This document shows, piece after piece, positions 24,211 to 36,515 of a DNA stretch of 64,000 nucleotides. A model generated the notes under the pieces. That model did no database searches and was not told the origin of the DNA. It worked only from the letters and a program-made list of their open reading frames with translations. The DNA is taken from positions 53,994-117,993 of the forward strand of contig JTDE01000193.1 of the NCBI GenBank assembly GCA_014338405.1, in the 5' to 3' direction. The DNA is from Paragonimus skrjabini miyazakii (taxonomy: Eukaryota; Platyhelminthes; Trematoda; Plagiorchiida; Troglotrematidae). The position numbers were made by a program, and so were the translations under genes. How positions within the stretch are numbered: position 1 is the stretch's first letter; each line of letters starts with the position of its first letter.

Positions 24211-25246
24211 GTGAGTGGCTGATTTATTGCTTAAGTGAATCACTTTCTACCTACCTGTCTACCTGCCTGTCTGTCTGGCTACCTCTATAGTAAACCTGTC
24301 ACGTCTCTTTTCGTAATAGATTACTTGCTTCTACTAAATATACCAAGCATTGGATCGGTAGTCTTTAAATGAGATCAACAAACTGTCACTTCAGGCAGTA
24401 GCCCCACTTTTAATACATTAGGGTCCTAATCTATATTTATGAATCTTAAGAATCATATGTAACTATACACTTTAGGTATGTTTGAGTCACTCTGGATTAG
24501 AATTGAACGTCTTCTCGGGTGGTCTGACGGCATACACTTGATCATGGCAATTAACGGCTCAATTTATTAAGCTCGGTATACAGTACACGCTGATTAAAAA
24601 ATAGCCCTAGCGATTTTCCAATCATCGGGTTTCGTTTTGTCAGATTTGAAATTCAAAACTAGTTAACACAAATTAGACAAGCAAGAATGTTCACACAATC
24701 AGACCCGTCTCTACATAAACTATAATGTCTCCGACGGGGCTGTAAAAGTTACCTAGACATCATCTTATCTATCTCATTCCGATGACAACATTGCAAGCCA
24801 AAGACTGATGTGCTTTGCTTAACAAAAGGAAATCTATGAGATCATTAACGCTCTTTCGGAACACCTGGTTCTATCCGTTAAATAAGATCCCGGATTCTCC
24901 ATTCGTAGAGCATACATCATGTAATCTTGTAAACAAAATAGACAGCAGTCTTTCGCACTACTCTTACTCTCTGCTCGCAAACAAATTCAACAATGGTAAA
25001 TTTAGCGTGAGATTTACACTGTCGTCTAATCGATTGGAGAGGGACGGCTCGAACGAAAAACAAAGTGGTATAACATGTTTTTGTTCTGAGCATATGCAAG
25101 CGTAGAAAATGCGCACACGTTTACATGTGTGTTTGTATGTTTGCATGTTTTACTGTACATGAGCACTTTAAGATTTTCGCATAAAAAGAAGTTTGCTGTG
25201 ATTGATTACCTGAAGCTAATCACGTTTTAATCATCATGACCCTCAG
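24211..25246 (+). other. Intron 3 with short tetranucleotide tract
   Basis: 24249-24288 is an imperfect CTAC/CTGT/CTGC tetranucleotide run. The frames at 24815-25146 on both strands look like chance. Confidence 0.5.
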
Positions 25247-25324
25247 CTCAATGAATATCGAAGTGATAAACAGACAAGTCCAGAATTGGTTAGCGAAGCA
25301 GAGGAGTTGAGAAAAATCAAGAAG
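25247..25324 (+). CDS. RASGRF: RasGRF-like short exon: coiled-coil end, lead into IQ motif
   Basis: A 78-base exon (26 codons, phase 0 at both ends). Starts LNEYRSDKQTSPEL and ends EELRKIKK. The terminal KIKK continues directly into VQSFFRGW of the next exon, the same junction order as vertebrate RasGRF, where the acidic stretch is followed by IKKIKK and the IQ motif. Acceptor CCTCAG ends at 25246; donor GTTAGT (a weaker variant) starts at 25325. Exon skipping would keep the frame but remove the linker before the IQ motif. Confidence 0.88.
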
Positions 25325-28300
25325 GTTAGTTATACTTTCTGACTTAGAATTTACATGGACTTTGCGTTTGCTTCCTGTCTGTATATCTTTTTAAATTATG
25401 TGTTTCTTGACGATTTAGATTTTTCAACTGGACTGTAAAGAAAATAGGGTATACAACTTTACGGCGCCATCTCAAATTCACATATCAATCAACGTTTCGC
25501 TATAGGTTACATGTTCAACCAACTGGTTAAGTTTATTCTCGTTTACCGGAACAATGAATGTTGAATTTTGGGTTCATCAATAAGCTGGGAAATTTCAACT
25601 ATTTGTAGTATGATGAAAATTTCCCGAAACTTTCTTTAGTGTTAAACCAATCCGGGATTCACCGAGCTAAATAACAACTCTACAAAATTGTTTAATGCTT
25701 ACGGTTTTGTGCGAACAACAACGTGAAAACATTTTGAGCGTCGTCTTTATACAACCTGTGCTCAACAGTTCGTAATCCTGTCTGTAATGAATCGTTTGTA
25801 TCGTTGAACATCGAAAAGTTGAACTGAATTAAAATACCAAAACTATTTGGTTTGTGAGTACTTCCATTTTCTGTCAAGTAACTCTGTCTATTCAGCTATC
25901 TTCTTTGGCTTGTAAAGGCATACGGTGTGGTTCAGCAACAGACAAATAAACTCCGGTTAATTCTGAGGGGTCTTACTGTAGCTGAATACAAGAAGTGGAA
26001 AATAAGAGTGTAACCAATAGACTCGTCCTCATTCTCTTATTGTGTGTGGGGTATATAGAAACATCATAGTTATGCCACGATATCTCCATTATCTCATTAA
26101 TTTTTATTGCAAATTTCATGCGTCCTATTTCTAAAAGTCGTACTCCCTTAATCTATCAACAGTTTCAAACTTTTAAGACCCTATACTCAGATTGGTATAA
26201 AACGTCCAATTGCTATACTATTTGCACTATAGGTACCGTTGAGTACTGTTTGGTCATCGTTAAAAATATTCCCATCTCCAGTTTATGAAATTAAGTTGTC
26301 AGAATATTTTTTGACAGAAGCAGATCTGGTTTTCGATAAGTTTGGAATGAAAATTTATGTGGTCGGTGGAGCAATATGACTTTGATTATCATACCTGGTG
26401 TTAAGCGATCTTATCATTTTTGTCAACTTCCAACAAACTGTTCGGTGATATTCTTAGTCCGTAATTCGTGTTTAAGCCGGTTGTAGCCCATCTTGCAGTT
26501 CTATCGTTGTCGACCGGTCGTCATTCGCAACATAATCTACTTTTGTCATTCGTACACATAATTAGAAAAATATAGTTTCGGAAAAGGTATGAAACACCGT
26601 TTTCCGTGTCCCACCTGGTCCACTTCAGGGTACATTTCATGAGCTGGCTTAATTAACATGTCACCAAGTTGAAACGGCGGTTACATCGATCGGGACATCT
26701 AATCTCTTGATGATGCTCGACTAAATAACACAACTGAGTTAATTATCGTAATTACGGCACACCATCTGACTACCTTCCGCGTATCCTGAAACAGGTGTGT
26801 ATGTGTGCGCGCATTCATATACGTTCTTAGATTTTGAATAACAAAATATATCACTAGGTGTGCGTACAACAGATTGCGTCATGTGTCATATGATAAGGCA
26901 GGTTGTGGTGATTCGAGTTGTCAAACGCTGTACATCCATCCCTAGAGAGTTATGTTTAAGCGAACACGCTCGATTGATTACTTACAAAACATTCGAGTGT
27001 TAAATACTCAGATCAGCGGAAACTTGCTGCATTTCAGGCCAACTGCGATATTCTGTTTGAAAGTGTCAGTTAGATATGATAGTTAATACAAGCTATAACA
27101 GGTAGTCGTTCATTTCAATTTATCGGTACACAGGTCCCGTACATCATTTACGGGTTTGTTGGGAATACTAGATATTCTCCGTCTACTGACTGCCGCTGTT
27201 TCATATTGTGCTGTCCCCCTGGAGAGACAAGCTTCCTGGCAACTCTCCCAAACCCTTTGTTCAGCCTATTGTATTGAGTCAATATCGCTCTTCAACCTCT
27301 CATTACCCACACGTGTCTGTCTGTTTGCCAACAATAACCGTTGTAAAAAAAAATCACCGATTACTATCCCTCTTAGTTTCGTTAGAATTTTGTTTGGAGC
27401 CGTTTTAAATTTTTCTGGTTTCATGACCTAGACACTAGGTTCGCGATCTTCCGGTTTACTGTTTTTGCCTTTAGTCTGCTACAATGGTATGTCTAAACCC
27501 GCAGGCGTCTTGTACACAGGCATTTAGTTACAGTGGTCATCATTATAATGCTGGTCAGATGTTTTATATCTAATGGACCAACTGAATCGTGTATGCCTTC
27601 AGTCTGACCCACAACCATTTTCGGATCGGAACATGACGACAAATTTGCTGGAGTTAGAGTAGGGCATGTGGTCTAGATACCTCGACCAGTGCACCCTCTA
27701 TTCTCACAAAGTGAGCTCCATCGTTCAATCTACAACCTGGCCGTTAATTGCTAGCTACAAATGTGTTTGTGATTCAGCCTAGCTTGATCCCACCCGTAAC
27801 AGCTGTCTGAATGCCTTGCAGCAGTAGCTTGGTACAGAGCTGTGCGTCATCGATTGATTAATTTCATTGTATGGTGTTGCAGAACGTAGACCACACTTTC
27901 TCATTTGACAATTCACTTCTCACATTTTTTAAAACAACAATACTCAACATTTTAAGTAAAATTTGTAAGACTGCTTATAAGTCACAGTTAATTGTGAGAT
28001 TTTAAGTTTTAGTGAGGAAAAATGTGGTGGTCCTAATAATAACGAATTACTGATTCGAACCTGCTGAGATTCGCTGGAGTTTGGAAAACATAACCTCTTG
28101 CTAAGTGTTAGAATCGTAATCTCATAAACCGTGGCACGTAATGAAACATCCGAAGTAAGGATTTCATATACTTTATGTTGCAGCCACAGTAACCAAGTCT
28201 CCATAGTCGGATAGATAATTGTGTTGCATGTGGGCCATGCTTCCGTCAAACAGACTTGTTGACCATCATACTAACTATTACTGTGACGCTTGATCACATG

Positions 28301-28562
28301 TTCAGGAATCGAGTTCCCATCGCGAGTGGTATTGGTAAATCTCAAAATGCCTAAAACGTTGTGCAGCTCATTGCTGTTTAACCTTCAGTTAGATAGTGAC
28401 TTTGTGATGAAATACTTTGTAGTAATCACGTTAACTTCATAAACAGCATCCATGAATGCATACTCTCTGTCCGGAATCATGAGTTAGACATTGGCGAAAT
28501 CATTACCCGAACAGACAAATACATGTCGCAAGCCAACACAATATTAGCCGCCCTAGTCTTAG
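25325..28562 (+). other. Intron 4, first part: nothing recognised
   Basis: No exon-like or transposon-like reading found. 27156-27431 is open in two frames but carries no known motif. Confidence 0.45.
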
Positions 28563-28906
28563 TGTGCTGGTTTATCAAGCCAGAGATGAGAGTATCCCAA
28601 CACTCGGCGGAATACCTCAACGCGGGAGGAGACACGTCCAAAAACTCAGAGCGTGCGAATCGTGGACAGTGTGGACGACCGGATGAGTCATCGCCCGACT
28701 GGATCGGACCAACGGGCGGAAAACTCCCCAGATAGAAGGCGCCGATCACACACATAAACCGGGCCGAAGGGCACACGAAGTGCGAGCGGAAACTGGGGGA
28801 TGTTGTGGCCTGGACTTGCAATTCAGAATCGCGAGCGTGCCCGTAGCATGGTAACTAACGTGTTGGACAATAACTATTGTGCTCTTTTGGATACCTTTTC
28901 ACTACA
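28563..28906 (+). repeat. 5' LTR of Gypsy-type element (LTR1)
   Basis: Begins TGTGCTGG and ends CTACA, 344 bases. Defined by alignment with LTR2 and LTR3: all three keep the first 25 bases in register up to GAGAGTAT or GCGAGTAT, and share CGGATGAGTCATCGC (LTR1, LTR2), ATCGGACCAA and AAACCGGGC-like words. The minus-strand frame at 28477-28821 is a shadow. Confidence 0.85.
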
Positions 28907-28933
28907 CTGGTGTCGTGCCCTGAACACAACGCA

Positions 28934-29617
28934 ATGAAGTTGTCATGGCCAAACCAATTTGGGGATGGGGGCGTGGAAGAGTGGCTGTCCGAATTAAAGG
29001 CGATTGTGGCGTGCAACGGATTGAAAAGCGAAACACAGCTATCGACGGCATTAGGAACATTGCTAACTGGACGAGCAAAAGCTGTCTATGCCTTGAACAA
29101 ACAAACAAACGCCGCAACATCGTATCAAGTAACACGGACCGCACTGATTCAAGAGTTTACAAACGAACAAGACCGACAGCGGGCAGTGGATCGGTTTTCT
29201 GGTGTCGGATTTTGCAACACTCAAGACCCTCTGGTTTACTACCAACAATTATTACGACAGTTGACTTTGGGCTTACCGGAGGCAGATGAGAAAACGAAGG
29301 ACTGATTCGTGAGGGAGCGGTTTATCCAAAGTTTGCCGCCGGAGTTGCAGGAGAGCGTTCGGATGGCCGAGTCTTGTGGGATCACAGACATCGAACGACT
29401 TGTCGGAATTGCACACCACCAACCCGTACGGACGCAAGTTGGACGGCTGGAAGTCAGGGAGCTCGAACAGAAAGTGGACCAATTGACGAAGGCAGTGGAA
29501 GGTTTGAAGACAAATGTGGAACCAGGAGGAGGACAAGTTATACGATCATGTGAGCAACCTCATCATAACCATTGTTTTGTTTGTAATGGGGTGGGGCACT
29601 GCCTGCCATTGCCCTAA
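28934..29617 (+). pseudogene. Gypsy gag remnant
   Basis: Starts MKLSWPNQFGDGGVEEWLSE, a retrotransposon capsid-type opening (FxG...WL). It runs to KTKD, where an in-frame TGA (29303-29305) interrupts, and continues in the same frame as FVRERFIQSLPPELQESVRM. After a coiled stretch (LEQKVDQLTKAVEGL) comes a zinc knuckle CFVCNGVGH whose last half (HCPNRR) is only seen after a frame change near 29600. Gag would coat the element RNA. One stop and one frameshift make it non-functional as a single protein. Confidence 0.85.
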
Positions 29618-29685
29618 CAGACGTCTTCATCCTTGTTTTTTCGGTGGTAACGGGTTATCATGGGGGTGATCCACGGTAGAGGAGA

Positions 29686-30213
29686 GTGGGAGAACAAAAG
29701 AGTGCGATAGTAGATACGGGAGCGTATGCGTCGATTACAGGCAGAGTGCCAGGACTGCTCGCTAGGTCCGGTAATTGGCATGTAGTTACGGTCGGAGGGA
29801 CGGCGTTAAAGGTGCTGGGGACTCAGAACGTTAAGATCCAGATATATGGTGTCAAGCTACGCCACGTAACGTTGGTGATTGACAATGTGAAAGAGACTGT
29901 ACTAGGCCCTGATCTGCTACATCGACTAAAGGCAAACGTAAACTTGGAGAGGAACGAGTTACGTGTTGATGACGACGTCGTGAAATTCCATCGCGAAGAG
30001 ACCAAGGATCAGTGCCGAATGGGTTGCGTCTCGTTGAAGCCTCTTCCAGAGTGTCCTATCCCAGCCATCCGGCAGTGTGTTAATGAGTTTACTGACTTGT
30101 TAACTAACGTGAATAATCGATACGGACTATATACATGGATGGAACACTCAATAAACTTGCAGCTGAGTGAGGAATGCAAACCAGTATACCAGTTCGGGAC
30201 ACACGGTTGGTAA
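29686..30213 (+). pseudogene. Gypsy protease remnant with start of RT
   Basis: Residues 6-14 read SAIVDTGAY, the aspartic-protease active site (D-T-G), followed by the hydrophobic ILGxD-like VLGPDLLHRL. Near the end, HSINLQLSEECKPVYQ is the usual lead into the Gypsy RT (H-x-I-x-L...P-x-x-Q). The frame then stops in a non-homologous run at 30213. It is in a different frame from gag. Confidence 0.85.
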
Positions 30214-30293
30214 TGGAAAAATCCAACCAGTGCCAGAAAAGTCGATAACCATCAAGAACTTCTCAGTACCAAAATCTGAGGTGTTTCCTCGGA

Positions 30294-30992
30294 ATGGTCC
30301 GTTGCGATTCAAAATTTACGCCGGGGTTCTCTCATAAAGCATATCCACTACTCCAACTGCTGAGGAAGGACAGGAAATTTGTATGGACTGGGGAATTGGA
30401 GGTGGCGCTCAACGAACTCAAACAGGGGGCTGCCAGCATTCGACAGTGCCTGACAATCCCAAAACCGAATGAGCCATTCACGGTATCAGTTGATGCAAGT
30501 AATATTGGAATCGGGGCAATCCTTTCACAATCGTCGGGGACGATTGAATATGCCAGCCGAGTACTTACGGAAGCAGAGAGAAAGTATTCCACCATGGAGA
30601 AAGAATGCCTAACTTTTGTCCGGGCGCTGGAGAAATGGAGAACCTATCTAATAGCGACCACCTTTCATGTTGAGACCGACCACAAACCCTTGATCTGGCT
30701 GAAGACGGCGAAGAATCCATGCGGACGACTGGCATGCTGGGCACTTCGACTACAACAGTTCAAATTTATTATCGGGCTAGTCAACGGCACGAACAATGAG
30801 GTCCCTGATGCACTGTCGCGACCGATACAGGTAAGTGAGCTGCCAACTGAAACCATACCCTTGAATGCAGTATTGGTTGCCGATAAAGACATATTGGTCA
30901 ATCAGCAGCAAAACACTCAAGTACACGAAATATGTGAAGACCTACTGGAAGGTATCAAACCCAGTAGGACAGAGAACATTGTTTTTGATTAA
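30294..30992 (+). pseudogene. Gypsy RT-connection and RNase H remnant
   Basis: Opens with SHKAYPLLQLLRKDRKFVWT, the RT thumb/connection. The RNase H domain follows: FTVSVDASNIGIGAILSQ (first catalytic Asp), YSTMEKECLTFVRALEKWRT (catalytic Glu), HVETDHKPLIWL (TDH with third Asp) and NEVPDALSRP near the end. These residues are all present, so this domain is well kept. The palm with YxDD is absent. No integrase zinc finger or D,D-35-E follows; the frame ends with VFD and TAA at 30990-30992. Confidence 0.9.
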
Positions 30993-31000
30993 ATTGTTGA

Positions 31001-32706
31001 TGTTACTAGTGGGTCTTGCTACTGACTCTGAAGTCGCATAAGAAGGCTGTGGTGTGACTTTTATCACAGATAGTGACATGGAACTTAGTTAACAACGCAG
31101 TTGATAAATCTACGAACAAAACAGCACTTTACTAGTACCTCTTTCAATTTATAATTCAGACACCTATTGAAACTTTAACTTGATCTAATCGTCCACTAAC
31201 CCTCAGTGTTTACTACGTCTAATACAGTAGATTGTTTTTGTTCAAGAACTAGTCCAAACAAAGTTTCGTCCACCTTCAGATTTTAACTAAGGGATCACTT
31301 ATAATGAACTTGGCTTCAGCATTTTCCCACGGGTTTATGTGGAGAATATGTGCATACGTATTCGTTAAGGAGGGACCTGTAGCAGTCAGTTCGTACACGT
31401 GACATTCAGTCAATCGACAAAGTACTTATCTATCGGCTACTTCACCACAAAAGAAACAGACGACGGGCACCAATGTTCACAACAGTAATTCAGTCATTGT
31501 GGGAGATATAGGATTGCTTAACTGTTTAATAAATAACGTGATAGCTCTATTGAGCATGTTAACAGTATAGTTAGCACAATCTCTTTTTAAGCAACTAAAC
31601 GTGGACTTCATATGGCAATTTTTGCTCACTTTGCTAACTGATTACCCAGTTTAAGCGGGTCTATTTTGCTGGTTTACGTTTTGTTTTTGAATGGAGCATC
31701 GGACTTTGTGTTTTCCAGTTAAAGTTTTGCTGATCTCACCATTCGACCTACATCAGCTTGGTTAGCAGACTAAGTGCCAGGACGTCAAGTTGACGGTAAA
31801 AACATGGTCTATCTTGAAACGTTACAGTCAATCAGTACAAAAATGGATTCATTTCTCACGATCCCATAGAAGTCTCAGCCAGCCACTTTCGAAAAAGCCA
31901 TTTGACTCAACTGTCGCTTACATCATGCCTCGTCAGTAGCGTATATCCTTGGTTCAGTCGGATATTGTATCTCGGCCACGCCTATATGAGACAGATCTGT
32001 TGACCCCCGCACCACTTACATCACACTAAGTACAACCGAATTACCGTATAAAAACGCTCACTCACATTGACCTTGACTGATGCTCAGATTGTCTTACCGT
32101 CTTGTTAAATCCTCAGCAGCACTTCAGCTATTTTTCCTTTCGAAATGGTTGGGCAATATGAACACTATTAAGACAAAGTTTTATTGGAACGCTTGGATAT
32201 GACCATTTGAACGAGCCTATTTTGAAGTTATTATTGCTATTGTTAACACATTATTCTCATAAACTCAACTACTCGTCCGGATGACCACAAATATTATCAA
32301 CGAACTCTAGTGCTTCTTTTTGAAGTTGGCTAGCGAGAAGGTTTGACTAAATGGGAATGCAGTGAACAGGTTTGAATACTGTTTAGATGTAGAAGTAGTC
32401 TAGATTCTCTAATTTCACTCACCCCATGTCATGAACGATTCAAGTGCCACTGTTTCACCGACGCAATAATCCACAGCAATTCCACCAAACCGTTGTCTCC
32501 ATTTTTACATATTATTTGGTTGACCAAATATGGACCGAATGCTTGTTTTGTTCATTTCGCACAGCCATTACTGTTCCATACAAACTTTACATATCTGGCC
32601 TGATGACCAGTAACTGAAAACAGGCTTGCGTGTAACACTGTATTTTTAACGAGTACTCAGTTATTTTTCAACTATATGAATTTCGCTTACTGGTTTCGGA
32701 TCCCAG
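31001..32706 (+). other. Intron 4, last part, with a decayed hammerhead-repeat arm
   Basis: 31850-32080 is a worn left arm of the hammerhead repeat: ATCCCATAGAAGTCTCAGCC, CCACTTTCGAAAAAGCC, CCTCGTCAGTAGCGTATATC, AGTACAACCGAATTACCG. A right-end scrap lies at 32308-32360 (CTCTAGTGCTTC). The ribozyme core is lost. The rest is unassigned. Confidence 0.5.
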
Positions 32707-32960
32707 GTACAATCGTTTTTTCGTGGCTGGCTATGCCGACGTCGTTGGAAGCAGATTGTAGATGAATACATTCGTTCAGAACATGCGGAGTCGATGCGCA
32801 AACGAAATAGCATCGTGTTTGGCCTAGTCGAATGTGAGGACGAGTATGTGCAACAGTTGTCTATTCTGGTCACCTGCTACCTTCGACCGTTTCGAATGGC
32901 AGCCAGCTCGAAGAAACCGATTATGACACACGAAGACGTAAATTCAATATTTTTGAATGT
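32707..32960 (+). CDS. RASGRF: RasGRF-like exon: IQ motif and start of DH domain
   Basis: The most diagnostic exon. It opens with VQSFFRGWLCRRRW, matching the calmodulin-binding IQ pattern (I/V)QxxxRGxxxR. It continues with EHAESMRKRNSIVFGLVECE and EYVQQLSILVTCYLRPFRMA, then ASSKKPIMTHEDVNSIFLN, which is helix 1 (CR1) of the RasGRF DH domain. RMAASSKKP-x-x-T-H is a RasGRF hallmark. The acceptor CCCAG ends at 32706 and the donor GTAAGT starts at 32961. Length 254 leaves two bases (GT) to be completed by the next exon. The IQ motif binds calcium/calmodulin; DH is the Rac exchange domain. Confidence 0.97.
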
Positions 32961-33799
32961 GTAAGTCTAGTAACTTGTCAAATTTTCATTATTTTCACGC
33001 ACTTGTTAGAGTGGTTCTCGTTTGTTGAATTGTCGCGGTAGTTACTCAGGTCTCGAGTTCATTGTGGCTATTTATCAGTGCCAGCAAACTACTAAATGCC
33101 ATAAAGTAGTTGATAACTTAAGGAAATATTTCAGAAATATTGTGTTCATAACATGAGGCATTGAGCTCACTGTAACATAGTCAGGAGACGAATGTGCTCT
33201 CATAGTTCATCAACTACAACTTCTAAAGGAATTGCAGACTGAGACCTTTGCAGTGATGAAATCAGATAAATTTTTCGGTACCGCAGTTATGAACAAACAA
33301 TAGTATTCCCTAGATTCCCGTAGAACTCACAAGAAGTTAATCTTGCAAATAGCTGTTTTCGGCAATTCACATCAGGCTATTACAATTACATAGGCTAAGT
33401 GCGAGTTATATATGAAAATTATAACGTGTCAACTAGGTCACCAAAAAATCACAGGAGTGGTACGGATCACAGTCTACTGGGGGAGGATGGGGCTGTTGGT
33501 GGATGTGTTGGAGTGTACCAAGAAAATGCAGTCCATTATGAAATACGAGAGCTAATTCCAACACATCAAGAAAGTTATAAAGACAAACGAGCTGAATTGC
33601 TGAATAATTCAACACCCTGAGTTGTAGGGTACGCTTTCAAACCCCAAAATTCCGCAGTTCATTAACGTTGCAAGTGTCTGTTCTATCCTAAACCCATAAA
33701 CCCGAAATACTGCTTAAACCGACTGTACTTATGAGCAACACTTAATAACACAAAAACTAGCTCGGTGGTGGAAACAGGCCTTGATATCTTTAAAACGGA
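32961..33799 (+). other. Intron 5, first part: nothing recognised
   Basis: No motif identified; frames at 33399-33620 on both strands look random. Confidence 0.4.
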
Positions 33800-35530
33800 A
33801 TTATGACATGTGTTCTTAAGGGTTCGTTGTATTTGATCAAAGATCTATACGAAAGTAATGTACCAGAAATTTTCATTTGTTCAATAGACGTCCAACTGTT
33901 GTCTACGAATGTTTCATTGTTAAAGAAGATAGACCTGGTTGACGCCGAAACTGTTGATACAAACGCTCCCAAGGACGAGCTGAAAATTCTTGTCACTAGG
34001 CGCTGGATCAGAGTGAACTTTATCGATGAATAGATAGTCATTATGGTAGGCTAATTGCACGTTTCATTCTAATGGTAAAAAGTCAGCCTACACAATGGTG
34101 TTTGGCCCTGTCATTAAACAAAGGTTATGTGGTCAATATCCTCAAGTTTACAAAATCTACGCAAATGTTTAGTAATTCGATAAAAGGGTTGAACACCTGT
34201 TATGTTAATTTGATGGCAAACTGTACCCTGGAATAGAACGATTGCTTATAATTTCCAGACATCTTTTACATTCACAGGAATGCTGGATCAATAAATAAGT
34301 CTGTTTATTGAAAACTACACCAGATTGATAAGTACACTGAACTTAAAAGCTTCACGCCAATATAGAACCAAGAACCATTAATTTGAACATTGCTTTTTCA
34401 TACGAGATCTATTTGTTCATTAGCTTGTCTGGCTTCGAATGCTTACAAATACGCCACAGGACAATGAATATCAAATGCAGTTTATCGGCAGACAGCCAAA
34501 AATATGTATCATTTGGCATAGTGTGGGGGACTGTCAGACAGGAAGTGCGAGTATTCCAACTCTCGGTGGAATACCCCAACACCGGGGAAGGTGCGTTCAA
34601 AAACCCACGGTGAGCGGATGGAGAACGGCGTGGGCTACCGGATGAGTCATCGCTCGACCGGATCGGACCAACGGGCGAGACGTGGCAGCCGAAATAGAAT
34701 GAATGACCAAATTGAAGGCGTGATTATTCCAACACTGTCAGGAATATCTCGACACGGCTGTAGAGTACGTTCAAAGCCTACAGGAGACAGACGGAGGACA
34801 GCACGAGCGATCGGACAAGCTATCGCTCAAGGAAATCGGATCAACGGACGAAGAATAGCAGGCAGAAAACCCCTGGGTAGAATGCGCCAATCACACACCT
34901 AAACCGGGCAGAAGTGCACACGACGCGTGAACGGAAACCTGGGGTTGTTGTGGACTGGAATGCTGACTCATAAACGCGAGCGCGCGCGTAGCATGTGAAC
35001 TAGCGATTTGGACAATAAAGATTGTGCTTTATTGGACGACTTTTCGCTACAATAGGTTATGCCATAGACAAGAGATACTTCCACAGTGGACTACCATTCA
35101 GAGGTAACAATTCTTATTTTCGAAACTAGATACTTCTCGACACAACGATTGAACAGGCCACTACTATTGGTGCATGACCGAACTCGCAAGCTACCGTTAA
35201 CTTCAATCGGAGAAAAGTAATCTGTTGACACCAACTCATACTGCACTTTACAATTCGAGTGTAATTGCGGAGAACAATACATCGTCGGAAGTGGTAGGTC
35301 CTTAAACTCTGGGACGCAAGAATATTCGTCAAGACAGGCTCAGAACGTGATTCTGCAGTTTAATTCTCTCGCCTACCGCCAGACACACTTTAGTCGTCGG
35401 TCATCAATTTAGTGTGTTACGACATTCCGTGCTTCTTGCGTTTCATTAAGGCGGTCAGGGTTAGTCGTCCAAAGTCGATATTAGGCACGCAAACTTTATT
35501 TTGCCTAGGCTATTACAGTCTGATAGACAT
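33800..35530 (+). pseudogene. Penelope-like element remnant F, split by a solo LTR
   Basis: 33803-34030 reads YLIKDLYESNVPEIFICSID followed by VQLLSTNVSL, which resembles Penelope RT motif A (FDVxSLFTNVPL). 35230-35320 reads SYCTLQFECNCGEQYI and GRSLN, resembling the GIY-YIG opening (F-x-C-x-C-G-x-x-YIGRT). In another frame 35430-35500 reads FLRFIKAVRVSRP, like the AEA-x-x-I-x-x-x-x-P segment. Order and strand fit one decayed element, interrupted by the LTR at 34522-35051. No active-site box is seen. Each piece alone is weak. Confidence 0.45.
34522..35051 (+). repeat. Solo LTR of the Gypsy family (LTR2), with internal duplication
   Basis: TGTGGGGG...CTACA, 530 bases, flanked by the 4-base direct repeat ATAG (34518-34521 and 35052-35055). 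A unit of about 175 bases is present twice (from 34553 and from 34726; both open ATTCCAAC and contain a CGTTCAAA word and CAACGG). That explains the greater length than LTR1 and LTR3. AATAAA at 35014-35019 near the end fits a polyadenylation signal. Short frames inside are not genes. Confidence 0.87.
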
Positions 35531-36515
35531 AATAGCTCACCGCACATCCTTTGAAGTGTTTTCATCTTTCAAGCCTTCTTTTCTCAATGACTGTTATCGT
35601 GTACAGTCTTCGTTATGGTTATCTGGTAGTTAAGAGACAATGGAAAATTCCATGATTTACTAGTGTCCATCTTCTCACGTTTCGGATCATATTTACCGGG
35701 CAAAACGAATGTTTCAAATAGTTCGGATTATCACTGAATTTCCTGATGTGAAATTTTGAGACGTTTGAGACCGCTGGATGTGCCATTTTCTAAACACTCC
35801 TCTGCAAATCATATGTCATACATTTCTTCATCGATGAGAAATGGAAAAACTTCGGAGTTGTGGTGAAAGTTCGAAGTAATTGCGGGTGATGTTCAATCTA
35901 TACGAAAATCAAAATCCTCTACTACTCATCAGTAATTCATGTTCACTATGATGTTAAGCGTTAGGTATTATTTGATAATTGGATGTCTCGTTCCATAATC
36001 CTCTCTGTTTCATTATAATGTCTACAGGTTTTGTATATACAGCGAGATGGTTAAGGGCGTTCATTTTCATCGTTTTGTATGAAAAACACTATTATAATAG
36101 GTTTTTTAGTCTATATGTAATCAAAACAGTTCGAAATTGATGTCACTCTAGAGTACCCAGCAGAAGTCTACGTGAGCATTCATGTCGTTTCCAATTTTCC
36201 CCTGAACGGATTACAATTTCAAAAGAGTAAACCCCGTGCTAAATCTGAGGATTTACATCGTAGATCATATAGGACCATGACGATAATGCGATTAGGCATT
36301 TTTCGAGATCCTTCAAGAATTGATATATAACTAGTCTCGTCGACAAGTACATTCGAATGAATGATGGTTTTATCAATAATGTTTACAATGTGAAAAACCG
36401 CTGGGTAGATCTACAATAAAAGCTTGCTTAAACAATCAAGCAAGTGATGTTGGGCAATGTCTTTCTCTGATGATATTACTTACCTAACACAAAATAGGAG
36501 ACAATAGTTAAGTTG
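35531..36515 (+). other. Intron 5 segment with a hammerhead-repeat tail
   Basis: 35877-35938 is the right-end tail of the repeat (TTGCGGGTGATGTTCAATC, CTCTACTACTCATCAGTAA). The rest is unassigned. Confidence 0.5.

Larger units (their letters stand above)
28563..31000 (+). mobile_element. Gypsy-type LTR retrotransposon, internally deleted
   Basis: Order on the plus strand: 5' LTR (28563-28906), primer-site-like TGGTGTCGTG right after, gag (28934-29617), protease (29686-30130), first residues of RT, then a jump straight to the RNase H side at about 30290, ending 30992. The catalytic part of RT and all of integrase are missing, and no 3' LTR of this copy follows before 34522. It is a dead element in RasGRF intron 4. 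Two other LTRs of the family are at 34522-35051 and 45871-46216. Confidence 0.88.

Noticed and set aside
28477..28821. 114-codon minus-strand open frame
   Set aside because: Antisense to LTR1 and unsupported by any motif.
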